A stretch of DNA of 64,000 nucleotides from Hemibagrus wyckioides. Its lineage: Eukaryota; Chordata; Actinopteri; Siluriformes; Bagridae. The position numbers were made by a program, and so were the translations under genes. The number at the start of each line of letters is the position of its first letter. The first letter of the stretch is position 1. Under the pieces are notes generated by a model, which did no database searches, was not told the origin of the DNA, and was given only the letters and a program-made list of their open reading frames with translations. The stretch spans positions 18,949,352-19,013,351 of the forward strand of contig NC_080720.1 in the NCBI RefSeq assembly GCF_019097595.1, read 5' to 3'. Positions 12,638 to 24,569 of this stretch are shown piece after piece.

Positions 12638-13054
12638 GGGGGCTTGCTTACCCTTCTCAACCATTAGCTGCCAAAATTAGGGCAGACTATTTCGAATTAC
12701 AACTGACTGAATATCAGAGATTCAGCTCACAGCCTTCAGTTAGTATTTAACTCTGCCTTCATCAGTCTTATCGGGATAGTGCATTCACCTATGGGATACG
12801 AGTTTTAACTGGCTATAGCAGAACATCTGCTTAAGGAATTAGTAATACATAAAGACTTCACACTTATTGCTTTTTCTATTCATTATGTAGTGCACTTTTA
12901 GTCTCTGCTATTTTCTGTAGTGTAATGTATTTTTGTGCTGTGTATTATCTTGCATTTGTACTTGAACCTTTCTTAAATGTCTATGTTTTTTTTCATGTCT
13001 GTGCTATGCTGTTATGACATAGATGAAAGCAATGGAAAAGAGGGTAAAGGAAGA

Positions 13055-15504
13055 GTGAGAGAGTAAGTAAATAAGTGCGTGAGTGAGTAAGTGTTAAACA
13101 AATGTGTGAGTGAGTGAGTGAGTGATTCAGTGAGTGAGTTAGTCAGTGAGTCAGTGAGTGAGTTAGTCAGTGAGTGAGTGAGTGAGTGATTGAGGGAGGA
13201 AGCCTGGGAATGGGTGAGTGGTGTTATGCAAGTGAGTGGGTGAGTTTTTAACAAATGAGTGTGTAAGTGAGAGAGTGAGTGAGTGAATGAGTGAGAGAGT
13301 GATTGAGTCAGTGTTTAAGTGAGTGAGTGTTAAGCAAATGAGTGAGTGAGTGTTAAGCGAGTAAGTGAGTGTTAAGCAAATGAGTGAGTGTTAAACAAAT
13401 GAGTGAGTGTTAAACAAATGAGTGGGTGTTAAGCGAGTAAGTGAGTGTTAAGCAAATGAGTGAGTGTTAAACAAATGAGTGAGTGTTAAACAAATGAGTG
13501 AGTGTTAAGCGAGTGAGTGAGTGAGTGAGTGAGCATTAAGCGAGTGAGTGAGTGTTAAACAAATGAGTGAGTGAGTGTTAAGTGAGTGAGTGAGTGAGTG
13601 TTGAGTGAGTGAGTGAGTGAGTGAGTGTTAAGTGAGTGAGTGAGCATTAAGCGAGTGAGTGAGTGTTAAACAAATGAGTGAGTGAGTGTTAAGTGAGTGA
13701 GTGAGTGAGTGTTGAGTGAGTGAGTGAGTGAGTGTTAAGTGAGTGAGTGAGCATTAAGCGAGTGAGTGAGTGTTAAACAAATGAGTGAGTGAGTGTTAAG
13801 CAAGTGAGTGAGTGAGTGAGTGTTGAGTGAGTGAGTGAGTGTTGAGTGAGTGAGTGAGTGAGTGAGTGTTAAGTGAGTGAGTGTTAAGTGAGTGAGTGAG
13901 TGAGTGAGTGTTAAGTGAGTGAGTGTTAAGTGAGTGAGTGAGTGATTGAGTGAGTGAGTGTTAAGTGAGTGAGTGAGCATTAAGCGAGTGAGTGAGTGTT
14001 AAACAAATGAGTGAGTGTTAAACAAATGAGTGAGTGTTAAGCGAGTGAGTGAGTGAGTGAGTGAGCATTAAGCGAGTGAGTGAGTGTTAAACAAATGAGT
14101 GAGTGAGTGTTGAGTGAGTGAGTGAGTGTTGAGTGAGTGAGTGAGTGAGTGAGTGAGTGAGTGTTAAGTGAGTGAGTGTTAAGCAAGTGAGTGAGTGAGT
14201 GAGTGTTGAGTGAGTGAGTGAGTGTTGAGTGAGTGAGTGAGTGAGTGTTAAGTGAGTGAGTGAGTGAGTGAGTGAGTGTTAAGTGAGTGAGTGAGTGTTG
14301 AGTGAGTGTTGAGTGAGTGAGTGTTAAGTGAGTGAGTGAGTGAGTGAGTGTTAAGTGAGTGAGTGAGTGAGTGTTAAGTGAGTGAGTGAGTGATTGAGTG
14401 AGTGAGTGTTAAGTGAGTGAGTGAGCATTAAGCGAGTGAGTGAGTGTTAAACAAATGAGTGAGTGTTAAGCGAGTGAGTGAGTGAGTGAGTGAGTGAGTG
14501 AGTGAGTGAGCATTAAGCGAGTGAGTGAGTGTTAAACAAATGAGTGAGTGAGTGTTGAGTGAGTGAGTGAGTGAGTGTTGAGTGAGTGAGTGAGTGAGTG
14601 TTAAGTGAGTGAGTGTTAAGTGAGTGAGTGAGTGTTAAGTGAGTGAGTGAGTGTTAAGTGAGTGAGTGAGTGAGTGTTGAGTGAGTGAGTGAGTGTTGAG
14701 TGAGTGAGTGAGTGAGTGTTAAGTGAGTGAGTGAGTGAGTGAGTGTTGAGTGAGTGAGTGAGTGTTGAGTGAGTGAGTGAGTGAGTGTTAAGTGAGTGAG
14801 TGAGTGTTAAGTGAGTGAGTGAGTGAGTGAGTGTTGAGTGAGTGAGTGAGTGTTGAGTGAGTGAGTGAGTGAGTGAGTGTTAAGTGAGTGAGTGAGTGAG
14901 TGAGTGAGTGTTGAGTGAGTGAGTGAGTGAGTGTTAAGTGAGTGAGTGAGTGAGTGAGTGAGTGAGTGAGTGTTAAGTGAGTGAGTGAGTGAGTGAGTGA
15001 GTGTTAAGTGAGTGAGTGTTAAGTGAGTGAGTGAGTGAGTGAGTGTTAAGTGAGTGAGTGAGTGTTAAGTGAGTGAGTGAGTGAGTGAGTGTTAAGTGAG
15101 TGAGTGAGTGTTAAGTGAGTGAGTGTTAAGTGAGTGAGTGAGTGTTAAGTGAGTGAGTGAGTGAGTGAGTGTTAAGTGAGTGAGTGTTAAGTGAGTGAGT
15201 GAGTGAGTGAGTGTTAAGTGAGTGAGTGAGTGAGTGAGTGAGTGTTGAGTGAGTGAGTGTTAAGTGAGTGAGTGAGTGTTAAGTGAGTGAGTGAGTGTTA
15301 AGTGAGTGAGTGAGTGAGTGAGTGTTAAGTGAGTGAGTGTTAAGTGAGTGAGTGAGTGAGTGTTAAGTGAGTGAGTGAGTGAGTGAGTGAGTGTTGAGTG
15401 AGTGAGTGTTAAGTGAGTGAGTGAGTGTTAAGTGAGTGAGTGAGTGTTAAGTGAGTGAGTGAGTGAGTGAGTGTTAAGTGAGTGAGTGTTAAGTGAGTGA
15501 GTGA
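13055..15504. repeat. 2.45-kb GTGA/TTAA tandem array with higher-order structure
   Basis: The block is built from GTGA (GAGT) tetramers in runs of about 2 to 8, punctuated by GTTAA, GTTGA, or the longer linkers GTTAAACAAATGAGT and GCATTAAGCG. The first few hundred bases are irregular. From about 13500 linkers recur in order: GCATTAAGCG begins at 13533, 13644 and 13751, spacings of 111 and 107 bases. Near the 3' end a complete 150-base pattern repeats once (GTTGAG at 15243 and again at 15393). The minus strand reads SLTHSLNTHSLT-type peptides in short open frames, a by-product of the repeat. It is a minisatellite-like array, probably length-variable; the exact length in the assembly may be unreliable. 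Confidence 0.95.
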
Positions 15505-17022
15505 AAAACAGCAGCAGAGCACCTGAGTATAAAAATAGGTAGAGAGAAAAGTAGGGGGAAGCTGATGTGGTAATATAAACACGCAAGATAAAAGGAAAAT
15601 CCTGTAACATGTGCTGACACACAGCTAAAAAGCAGTGAAAGAAATGGGGAAAATGTATGTATAATAAGAAAGCCTTGTTACTTTTAAAATATTAATGCAT
15701 CAATGAAAGCCTTGAACACTTTTGAACCCCATCCTCTCTGAATCCTTAAGCAGGGGCCTTCTACATTATGTTGAAAAATAACACTGCCCCCTTTCTCTCT
15801 CTCTCACTCTCTCTCTCTGTCTGTTCCTCTGTGTCTCTGCTCAGTATGCCACCAAAAGATTGTAGAGTGTTTATCAAGGTGTTTTGCATTTTTGTTGTTA
15901 TTCACAGTGCACTGACTGTTTGAGACTATTTTTTTTCTCACTTCTTTCCTCCTCTTACTTCCTGTGACTCAACCATGAGGGAGGAAATGCCAGGCAGCTG
16001 TACCTTATTTCTGATGTGAAAACATGTCTTAATGTGTGGCTCTGAACAAAAGCAGGAATCTGCTCTGACTTTTTTTTCTCTCTGCTGCTCTTAAAAATTC
16101 CTGTACACCTACTTAATTTGCCTGGGCTATTGAGTGGCAAAGTGCAGTGAAGGGCTTTGTGTAATCCTTTGGTTATTTAAGTGTGTCAGGAGCTTAAAGT
16201 AGCTTATATAACTTTACTAGATGGCAAAAGTAGGTAGAGTGTTCCTATTGCTTTTGATCTAAAATTTAATTCATGAACAGGCTGACCCTGACAGCCTTGA
16301 TATAAAATTAACTGGCTTTTCCTTTTCTTTTTCTTTTTTTAGAATAATTGTGATTTTCATTTATCTAAAAGCAGATTAAGTGCCTTTAAAACAGTAGAAA
16401 AGCGACAAAACAAAACCAACAAACTTGACAATCACTCATATTTGCAAACTTCATTTTACTCCTGAGCTCCACTGAGCAGTTTGTTTAATGGGAGTGGTGA
16501 GCTGGATACCTGTTTTTTTTTGTTTTTTTTTTTAAAAATGTGCCAAAAGAGGTTGACGTGAACAATGGGAGCTCGAGGCTACTATTTTCCAAACACTTGC
16601 CACGCTCTATAGAGAACACTGTGTGATATGATAAACTTGTTTGTTTTATATTCTCCTGGATGAACTGCTGGAACTTGGCCAGCACGTTACACAACCCTGA
16701 ATGGCATTCCTTCAAACAGAGGCTCTTGAAGAGGTGCTGAAAGAATGTCACTGCTTTTTCACTGTTACAGAAATGACAAATCCATCTGACAGCACTATTG
16801 TTTACACACCAATGCAATTCTGTTACGGAAAACTGAAAATATTTATTACTGAATGGGGTCTCTTAATGTGGACTGAAATGATGTTAGTAATAAGTATGTT
16901 CACTGTGGGTGTAACACAGTATCACAGTATCTGTATCTCTGTATCAGGGTAAAATCAAATTAAAACCTGGAAGATCTCAGCTTGATCACTTGAGTTATGA
17001 ACTTCACTGTTTTTATTAGTAT
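15505..17022. other. Intergenic DNA with a short CT-rich tract
   Basis: CT-rich tract at 15795-15830 and T runs near 16510-16535. The 110-codon minus-strand frame at 16485-16817 has no recognisable similarity. No gene called. Confidence 0.45.
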
Positions 17023-17365
17023 TATCCATCCATCCATCCATCCATCCATCCAACCATCCATTCTCTAAATTATTTATCCTACTGGGATACCTGGGAACCT
17101 GGAGGTACTGTATCCCAGGAGACTTGGGGGATAAGGCAGGAAACAACCTGGACAGGATGCCAGTCTATCGCAGGGCACAATCACACACAGTTTAGAGATG
17201 CCAATCAGCCTACAACACATGTTTTTGGACTAGGGGAGGAAACCAAAGTACATGGAGAAGGCCCCTGAGGCATAGGGAGAACATGCAAACTACACACACA
17301 CACACACATAGCAGAGACAGGAATCACACCCCCAACCCTGGAGGGATGAGACACCATGCCCCTCC
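17023..17365 (-). mobile_element. SINE/L2-like fish repeat, reverse orientation
   Basis: It begins with an (ATCC)n tail at 17023-17062. It continues through TTATCCTACTGGGATACCTG, GGACAGGATGCCAGTCTATC, CGCAGGGCACAATCACACAC, GCCAATCAGCCTACAACACA, GGACTAGGGGAGGAAACC and AGGGAGAACATGCAAACTAC to CCCCCAACCCTGGAGG. This is a nearly complete, minus-oriented copy of the same family as at 1570-1820, diverged but readable from end to end. Confidence 0.85.
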
Positions 17366-17469
17366 TTCTGTATTATAATTATGATTAGGATGATGATTAT
17401 TATCTATACCTGCCAACTGTCATTTGTGACGACTTGTGTTCTATTTCCATAATATCAACAAAACAGTAG

Positions 17470-17695
17470 CCTAATTGAATCCACCATGACCCTGACCAGA
17501 GGGTTACTAAGGATGCTAAAAATGCATAGCACTGTGCCACACAATCATGTTTTTTAATTTAACTTAATTTAATTTAATTGTCTGTACCACTTATCCGATC
17601 TATGCTTGGGTCATGGGGAGCCTGTGCCTATCTCAGGAGTCATCGGCCATCAAGGCAGGATACACCCTGGACGGAGTCACAATCATGTTAATTCA
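17470..17695. mobile_element. Two opposed fragments of the same SINE family
   Basis: A short + oriented piece (ATCCACCATGACCCTGACCA, 17471-17513) is followed by a minus oriented piece at 17574-17695 (TACCACTTATCCGATCT, GGGTCATGGGGAGCCTGTG, CAAGGCAGGATACACCCTGG). They could be two insertions or one broken by inversion. Confidence 0.6.
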
Positions 17696-17917
17696 TGTTA
17701 AGTCTGTCTCTGTCCTGCAAATTTTATATCTGACCACCCAGTGGCACCGGCATGAAAGTAAAATTCTCCTTCTCTTCTGTGACTTCCTGTTCTGCAGGAT
17801 CCAAATCTTAAAGCATACCTCTAGTCTCACCTTGATGCATTACAAACCTTAATGTTAATATGTACAATGTGCAATTCCTGATTCCTTCGACTACTCCAAT
17901 CCAAATTAATGTGGTCA

Positions 17918-18245
17918 TCTGACCATCACACCCATATTTGAGCCTTCCCCAAAAGTTTGAACCACCACCAATTGTCTAGAATTCCCCTGTGTGGTCCATG
18001 AAGTGAGGTCCATCTCACATGGTTTGCCAGTGTTGGAGGAAAAGAACTCAAGTTGCCTGGACAAATCCCTGATGGAACGTGTTTGAAATGAACTAGAAGG
18101 CCTCTTTACCAAAACTCATTAATACTCTTGTGTAGTGGCCGAGGACAGCAAATCCCCAAAGCCATGCTCCAAAATCTAGTGAAAAAGGTGTTCAGAAAGC
18201 ACTTTTGGTCATTAAGGTTAGGAAACCAGAAACTTTTGTCTGTCT
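17918..18245 (+). mobile_element. Decayed Tc1-like element, C-terminal part
   Basis: CTGACCATCACACCCATA, AATTGTCTAGAAT, CATGGTTTGCCAGTGTTGG, GAACTCAAGTTGCCTGGACA, TGAAATGAACTAGAAGGC, ATTAATACTCTTGTGTAG, GCTCCAAAATCTAGTG and AGAAACTTTTGTCTGTCTAG follow the order of a familiar fish Tc1-like element from the second half of its transposase to its 3' end. Stops and indels interrupt every frame. It is the same subfamily as the minus-strand fragment at 10830-10972. Confidence 0.7.
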
Positions 18246-19718
18246 AGTTCTTGAATGTGTATACCATGTCAATACCTTCAGCAAAGTCAGGAAATGACAC
18301 ATGGCACAGTATCATACTTTTGTTTTTCACACCTTTTAAGCAAGACAGACCACATGTACACCGTCTGCATGGTTGAGTGAACTTGTATTGCTGTACTTTA
18401 TGTTGTTTGCCGATGAACGTGACATACATACTTACCTACATCCAGCAACATCTAGCATTGGGGCAGGAGACATGGTTCCTTAACAGTTTCACCAATCTTT
18501 CTTCCCACTGGGTTGGGTCTGTGTTTTTCTGCTGTTTTTTCCAATCTTCCAATCCTGCCATCAACTGACTCTAACAAGCTTTACCAGCATGTTCAAGTAA
18601 ACCCTGATTACACACTGTATGCTACCGAGTTTGCTATGTTGGCTGAATTACTAACACAACAATACTAGAGTTCTGTTTAAGCATCATTTTCCACACAGGG
18701 TCAGTTTCTTATGCTGTGGTTTTCATCACTTAGATTCGCAGTTGCACTCTTGAAAGCACCTGCAGAAAAATGCACCACCTCATGTACTAACAGCGCCTAT
18801 AGATGATTGTGCCTTTCAAACAAACAAAATAGTGTGTCTGTGTGTGTTTTCTGGCTTTGTGAACGTTAATGAATTTGCAATTGCAAAACACAGGGTGTTG
18901 TCTGTGTAAATAGATTCATTTCATATCTGCAATGGAATTTGCTAAACTTGAAAGTCACAAATTAATATGTCCATTTGCCAGAGACACGGAAGTCCATTTT
19001 CACCAGACCAAGACAAAATGATGATTAGTATTTTAAAAAATAATCAAAAAGCAAAATGAAATGATGTCTTAAGATCACTGCGGCAAAATTAATTTCAGAT
19101 TACAGATTCGCTGCACGTTCACGTGTCCCATGCCAGCAGCATTTAAATACCAGGGGTGTGCACCTTTAGAGGGGCAGATGCTCAAAGTTAAAAAGGGACA
19201 TGTTGATCAAAATTTTAATACAATAACTACAGCGTAACCTGGTAAACTATATTCAGCAACTGATATTCAAGCAAAATGTAACAAAGCACATTATATGATC
19301 AGACTAAAATGTTGTTATTATTAATTATTTATTAAAATGAAGGGATTTGGCTAAATGTGAGCAGGAATAACATATGTGTAAATGATTTTTATATACTTTT
19401 ACTGTTCAGGGACTGATTCTTGATATACTGCCACCCTGACCAGGATAAAAAATGACTTTAGATCAAAGTTTAGCGAAATAGCCTGATTAATTACAGCTGG
19501 AATCTTGTATTCAGAGACTCCTGAAGTTATTATGTTTATTAATGTTTTGATTGAAATTGATTTAGTAAATAATGAAAGATTGGTCAGTATATGTATCTGT
19601 TTTCAGCAATGAATGAAAAGCTTTTCTCATCAATACAATCTAATCAAATACTCTAAAGCAAAAGACAGTTTGTTTATGCATCACAAAAATTGTGCAAAAA
19701 ATATTTCCCCTAAATGAT

Positions 19719-19763
<45 letters not shown>

Positions 19764-20111
19764 GTAAACCCATACTCTATTATGCAATTATAATATTCAG
19801 GAAATATTCTTGGAACAATAAAAAAATGAATACTTATCCCCTGTGTGTTTTGTGTGTGTGTGTTTGTGCACGCATAATGATCAAGCTAATCATGGTGAGT
19901 GTCTGTAAGCCCAGCAGATGCTTTGCTGAGCTCTACATTTAGCTTATTAGTTTTAGTGAGGTGTCCAGTGTTAGGCCTCACTGCTTCTACCATCTGATAA
20001 GTGATGTGTTCCTGCCTCTGTGTGTCCTTACCATGACTAAATGCTTTAGCTTCCCTCTGGGGACAAAGGGACAGAAGAGGAATCAGAGATCTCTGTTCTT
20101 ATTAGCTAAAC

Positions 20112-20113
<2 letters not shown>
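18246..20113. other. Intergenic DNA with one (AAT)n array
   Basis: No gene recognised. The (AAT)n array is at 19721-19763 and a short (TG)n at 19848-19864. Confidence 0.45.
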
Positions 20114-20163
<50 letters not shown>

Positions 20164-20164
20164 A

Positions 20165-20203
<39 letters not shown>

Positions 20204-20295
20204 GACAGGCAGACAGAGAGAGAGAGAGACAGACAGACAAAGAGAGAGAGGGAGAGACAGGGAGAGAGAGAGACAGAAAGAGGAAGACAGACATA
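20114..20295. repeat. Compound (GA)n-(GACA)n microsatellite
   Basis: About 20 GA units are followed by GACA tetramers (20167-20202) and mixed GAGACA/GAGA units to 20295. It gives long arginine/glutamate-rich open frames on + and serine/leucine-rich ones on -, which are not genes. Confidence 0.95.
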
Positions 20296-23200
20296 CAGTG
20301 TATGCTAGACAGTGTGCGATGCTTTAGAGTAAATACATATTTACATTTTCTAGTTGAATCTCCGTGACGTAGGAGGGAACTTCACTGCAGACAGAATGAC
20401 ATTAGCAGAAATGTGAACTCTCATATTTTCCACATGTTGTCTTGACAAAGGCAATTGATGAGACATAATAACTGATCCAGAATCTTTTATTCTGCATGTT
20501 GTAAGCTCTCTGTTAATGGCCTTACGTCCAAACATTTTAATATGGCTTCAGGACTTGTGCTTCATGAAAGATTTTTTATTTATTTATTTATTTATTTATT
20601 TTTAGACATTTTCAAGATTGAATAAGATCAGACCTGGAAATCTAATTTACCAGCAATCCAATCTGAGATATATATGGGTAATTTGATTGAATTCCAGTGA
20701 GTACCATCCATTTTGTTCATAACACAATTACAAATATCACAATTCCGATTTTCTGTGCCTCTCCAAATAGGTTCACATGACAAATGTAGAGATGTTGACT
20801 AAAACAAAACCTTATAAATGCTGTGCTTGTATTTTAACAAACACCTCAGATGTAAATGTTACTGTAAGAAAAAAAAGCATGTGATTGACAGCTGACAGGT
20901 ACACATGAATCACCCTGGGTTTTTTTAACAGCTATATTTTCAGCAAATATTATTGGTAGATCAGTTAAAAGACTGGAACCTAATAAAACACTATGCTATA
21001 CCCCCCCCACACACAAAGTTTGATGAAACTGTGGATTACTTATTAAGCCTTCAATGTTTATACCTCTGTATTTCCTTTTCTTACAGAATAGCCTCTAAAT
21101 TGCACGACTGCCAGCTAAAGGATTATTTGTGCAGGATGGTGGCTTCTTTTCTCTGGCACTCCCCTCTTCTCATGACCTTTACTGTTTAATACTCCATGTT
21201 TGGTAAAGGTCAAGCTTGTTGTGGCTCCTCACTGTGGGTTTTGATGTACAATTGAAAATGCGAGGAGAAGCACGCTGATGTATAAATATTTCCCTGATTC
21301 TGTCACAAACACAGAAAGGCCAAATAATCATGATGAGATTTATGGGTTTCTACAAATCTAGCTCTCATTCCCTTCTCACAAAGGAACACAAAGGCTTTTT
21401 TTTCAATGTCCTGAAGACAAAACAATTTATTATGCTTAATATCTTTACCGCAAATCTTATAAAATAACTCACTTGCTCGCTCGCACTGTGCTTTTTCGGG
21501 GTTTGCTCAGAACCGCTAACTTGTGCTATGTTTAGATGGCTTGTAGTGTGAAAGCATTCATTGTAAGCTACTCTAATATTACTGTACACCAGTAAGGTCA
21601 TTTCTGCTTCAAGCTAAAAGTAACAGCTAGAATTGTTTTCTCGTGTAAACCTCACGTTTCTGATGAAATGCTCAGTGCTGCATGCTTTATGTTTCCTGTG
21701 CTCTGTATGACTCTAGTAGTCAATGAAATTCAGTAACTCACTATGACAGCAAATTGTAACACCCTGGGAATTTTGTATTGCTGCCTGCTGATTAAAAGAA
21801 AATTCAAAGAAGAATATTTTTACAGTGAAACACCTGAATGTCGGAGTAGCACTAGCTTTCTGTTTGCTAACTAGCTAAAATCACTACTTCATAGCTAGGA
21901 TACTTAGCTACAAAAGTAGGAGAAGAGTCAGTCTTTTTAAAAAATAAATAACCCTCTTTGGGGAAGTAGTAGAGTACGAAACATAACAGACAACACAATG
22001 CTATTTTTTGTTTTTATAACAAAATGCTAAATTTAGTGTTTATTATCTATTTGATCTATTATTACTTCTCATTTTCAAGATGTAACTCTATAGCAGAGAA
22101 CAGAGGGACCATTTTGTGTGTGTGTGTGTGGACATTTAGGGTGATTTCTTTATATTTTCACTCCTTACATGCTATCTGTGTTATAATCCCGGCTTCACAG
22201 CAGTCACTGATTGTACTGATTCTTTTACCTTCATGGGTGTATCATGATGTCTGACTTACAGTATCATTTGTGCCAAGAATTTTTAATGATTCAGGTTTTT
22301 CTAGGTAACTCACACTGGGCTTTACAGCAGCTTTCTCAGCTGGATTTATAATGCTTCTCATTTAATTAATGTACGATAAACTCCTCAGTTTATGTCATAA
22401 TAAAAGTTGAGGTTGTAGCTAAAACAGCAGCAGATCATGATTGTCACATTGTTATGTATGCACAACTTAACACAACTTACCTGTACCCTGCACTGGTCAT
22501 CCTGTGTGTTAGAGTCGTAGTTGAACTTGTATTCAATTTCTGTTGATACTCTTTCTGAAAAATTCCTTCCTCTTATACAATATTCTTGATAATTATGCTG
22601 TTGTTGTATGATGTGTTACAACAGGATGCTAGACACAGTGTGTGTGTGTGTGTGTGTGTGTGTGTCTGTGTCATGCTGTCGATTGGAGAAGTGTTAGTAA
22701 CAGTTGCACTGTTAAAAAGAAAAAACAAAAAAATAGAACGTAATTATTTTCTCTAAGCATCGTGCATAGCCATGTGCATAACATTAAAATGTACGATAAT
22801 AAGAAAAGTATGTGAAGGAAACTTTAATGCCATATTTTAATGCAAATGCCCTCAGGAGAGCATGAAAGGATCCATTTGCCTTTGATAACACTCCACTTGA
22901 ATAGCAGTAAAAGCACTTTTTATGAGAATGTAAAAAGTACGTAGTCTTGAAGTAGGCAAAAAAAAGAAGTGCTTTTGTGTTACATTTATATTTAAGGCTC
23001 TGTCTCCCGACAGACCTGGAATAAATTTATTCAATTAAATTCGAATTATCTTCCAGCATTGCCTAAATAAGGAAATGAGATTAGTTATTAAAATAGTGGT
23101 CACCAAAGTATACTGTACATTTAGAAATAATTGAATTTGAGTAAAAAATGGTTAGGTTACAAATGAATACATAAAGTGAAAATAAAATCCTGATATTTAA

Positions 23201-23389
23201 AAAAATATATTATAATAAGTTTGACCAGTGTGCATCAAAAATCCATTAAATTACCCATTTACTTCTTTTCGAAGAGATTTTCAAGTAAAGCATTTATCAA
23301 ACATAGTGCAATAAGAGTTATTACAAGGTGCCTGTAGTTCATGTCTCTTCCTCAGTGTGTCTTTCTCATGCCTTTTTCTTCTCCTCCTC
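20296..23389. other. Intergenic DNA with minor microsatellites
   Basis: (TTTA)n at 20572-20602, a C run at 21002-21010, and (TG)n at 22113-22131 and 22640-22665. No coding signal recognised. Confidence 0.45.
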
Positions 23390-23399
23390 GTCCTCCTAG

Positions 23400-23510
23400 T
23401 TTGAACACCAGATGATTGCTTGTGTCAAAGCCTACTGTCCAACCTCGCATGTTCCCAGTAGAGTGAGGACCGCAATCGACTACATGAGGCTCGTGAAAGG
23501 ACAGGAATGA
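23400..23510 (+). other. Possible orphan terminal exon or conserved element
   Basis: A pyrimidine-rich tract ending in CCTAG (AG at 23398-23399) is followed by 36 open codons in one frame (FEHQMIACVKAY... to ...YMRLVKGQE) and a TGA at 23508-23510. It resembles an acceptor plus last exon, but a 36-codon open stretch is not rare by chance. I recognise no protein family and no partner exon is visible. A non-coding conserved element is equally possible. Confidence 0.12.
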
Positions 23511-23685
23511 TACGTTGGCCTTTAATTCTTTAACATCGAATTAAAACTACTCAGTCATTCATTCCTAACACCCCCTCCATTTCCTGTTTCCTTCATTCTA
23601 TCTGTTACACAACTAAGAGAAATTGACTTACTGCTTAGGTGGTGTGTTAATGTGGCAAGCTTCTGGAAATAGACAGAATGTCTGA

Positions 23686-23689
<4 letters not shown>

Positions 23690-23719
<30 letters not shown>
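23690..23719. repeat. (GA)n microsatellite
   Basis: About 14 GA units followed by a G-rich stretch. Confidence 0.9.
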
Positions 23720-23722
<3 letters not shown>

Positions 23723-24502
23723 GGGGGGCAGATGTAAGGGAAGAAAGGGGGACGAAATAGAGAGAATATTCACATTTTACCCAACAGTGACTTTCACTTT
23801 TAGCCTTCTGAATCTGCCACCTCTTTCTCAGGTTGACAGAGTCGAGTGGATAAAAGGCAAATGTAAAATGGCAGAAAGCTTGACAATAACCAAACTGCTG
23901 ATCTTAGTCATTTCATTGGCTCTGAGTCAAAGCTTTTGTTGAGGGAAAATACGACTCTTCAGCAAGTGGAGTGCACTCATTTTGATTTTTAAATGTCACA
24001 GTTATTACAAGTAAGCAAGCCCCTGCATTATTATTCATAATGCAAACAGTATGAGTGTTATTTAGAGGACATGAGAGTACAGACTGAGACTGAGAAATGT
24101 GAGCTATGAGACATGTCTTCGAATCAGTAATTTCAAATGATTCAAAATCAAACTCTTGTCAAGCAGACAGAAAAGAAAAAAAAAATACCAGACTTCGCTT
24201 GAAAACAGATGTCGCTTTCATATTTTTTTTAATGTTTTAAATCATTCAAATTGTTGCCTTGATTATTTGCCATTATTATTTTTGACTGTGTACAATATTT
24301 ACCGAACCATTTAAAGCAACGTACGTGCAATATTTCCTTCTTTTTTTTTTTTTACAGTATTGTTTACAGTTTATGATCATTTTTACTTCCTCTTAGACCA
24401 CACTTAATCTTGCGCAATCTTTTTTGTCTGAGTTCACTGTTTACAGTTGCTACTTTTCTTACCATGTCACAGTGTCTCAGTAGGAGAGTACAACTCTAGC
24501 AC

Positions 24503-24566
24503 AGTAATTTCATTGTACACACATGTTTACACACTCTTCATGTACAAAACAATAAACTAAATAAAT
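24503..24566 (+). mobile_element. LINE-like 3' tail
   Basis: AATTTCATTGTACACACATG then TGTACAAAACAATAAACTAAA resembles the fish LINE tail pattern 'ATTTCRTTGTAC...CAATGACAATAAA'. The fragment at 53186-53262 is the same pattern in reverse. Confidence 0.45.
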
Positions 24567-24569
24567 AAT

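Noticed and set aside
12389..12750. Arg-Glu and Ser-Leu repeat open frames around (GA)n
   Set aside because: They are translations of a dinucleotide microsatellite. The same applies to frames at 20106-20308, 29333-29611, 44677-44991 and 54991-55284.
13012..15622. SLTHSLNTHSLT-type minus-strand frames and a possible CRISPR-like array
   Set aside because: The frames are by-products of the GTGA tandem repeat, and there are no unique spacers between fixed repeats as a CRISPR array needs; the host is a vertebrate.
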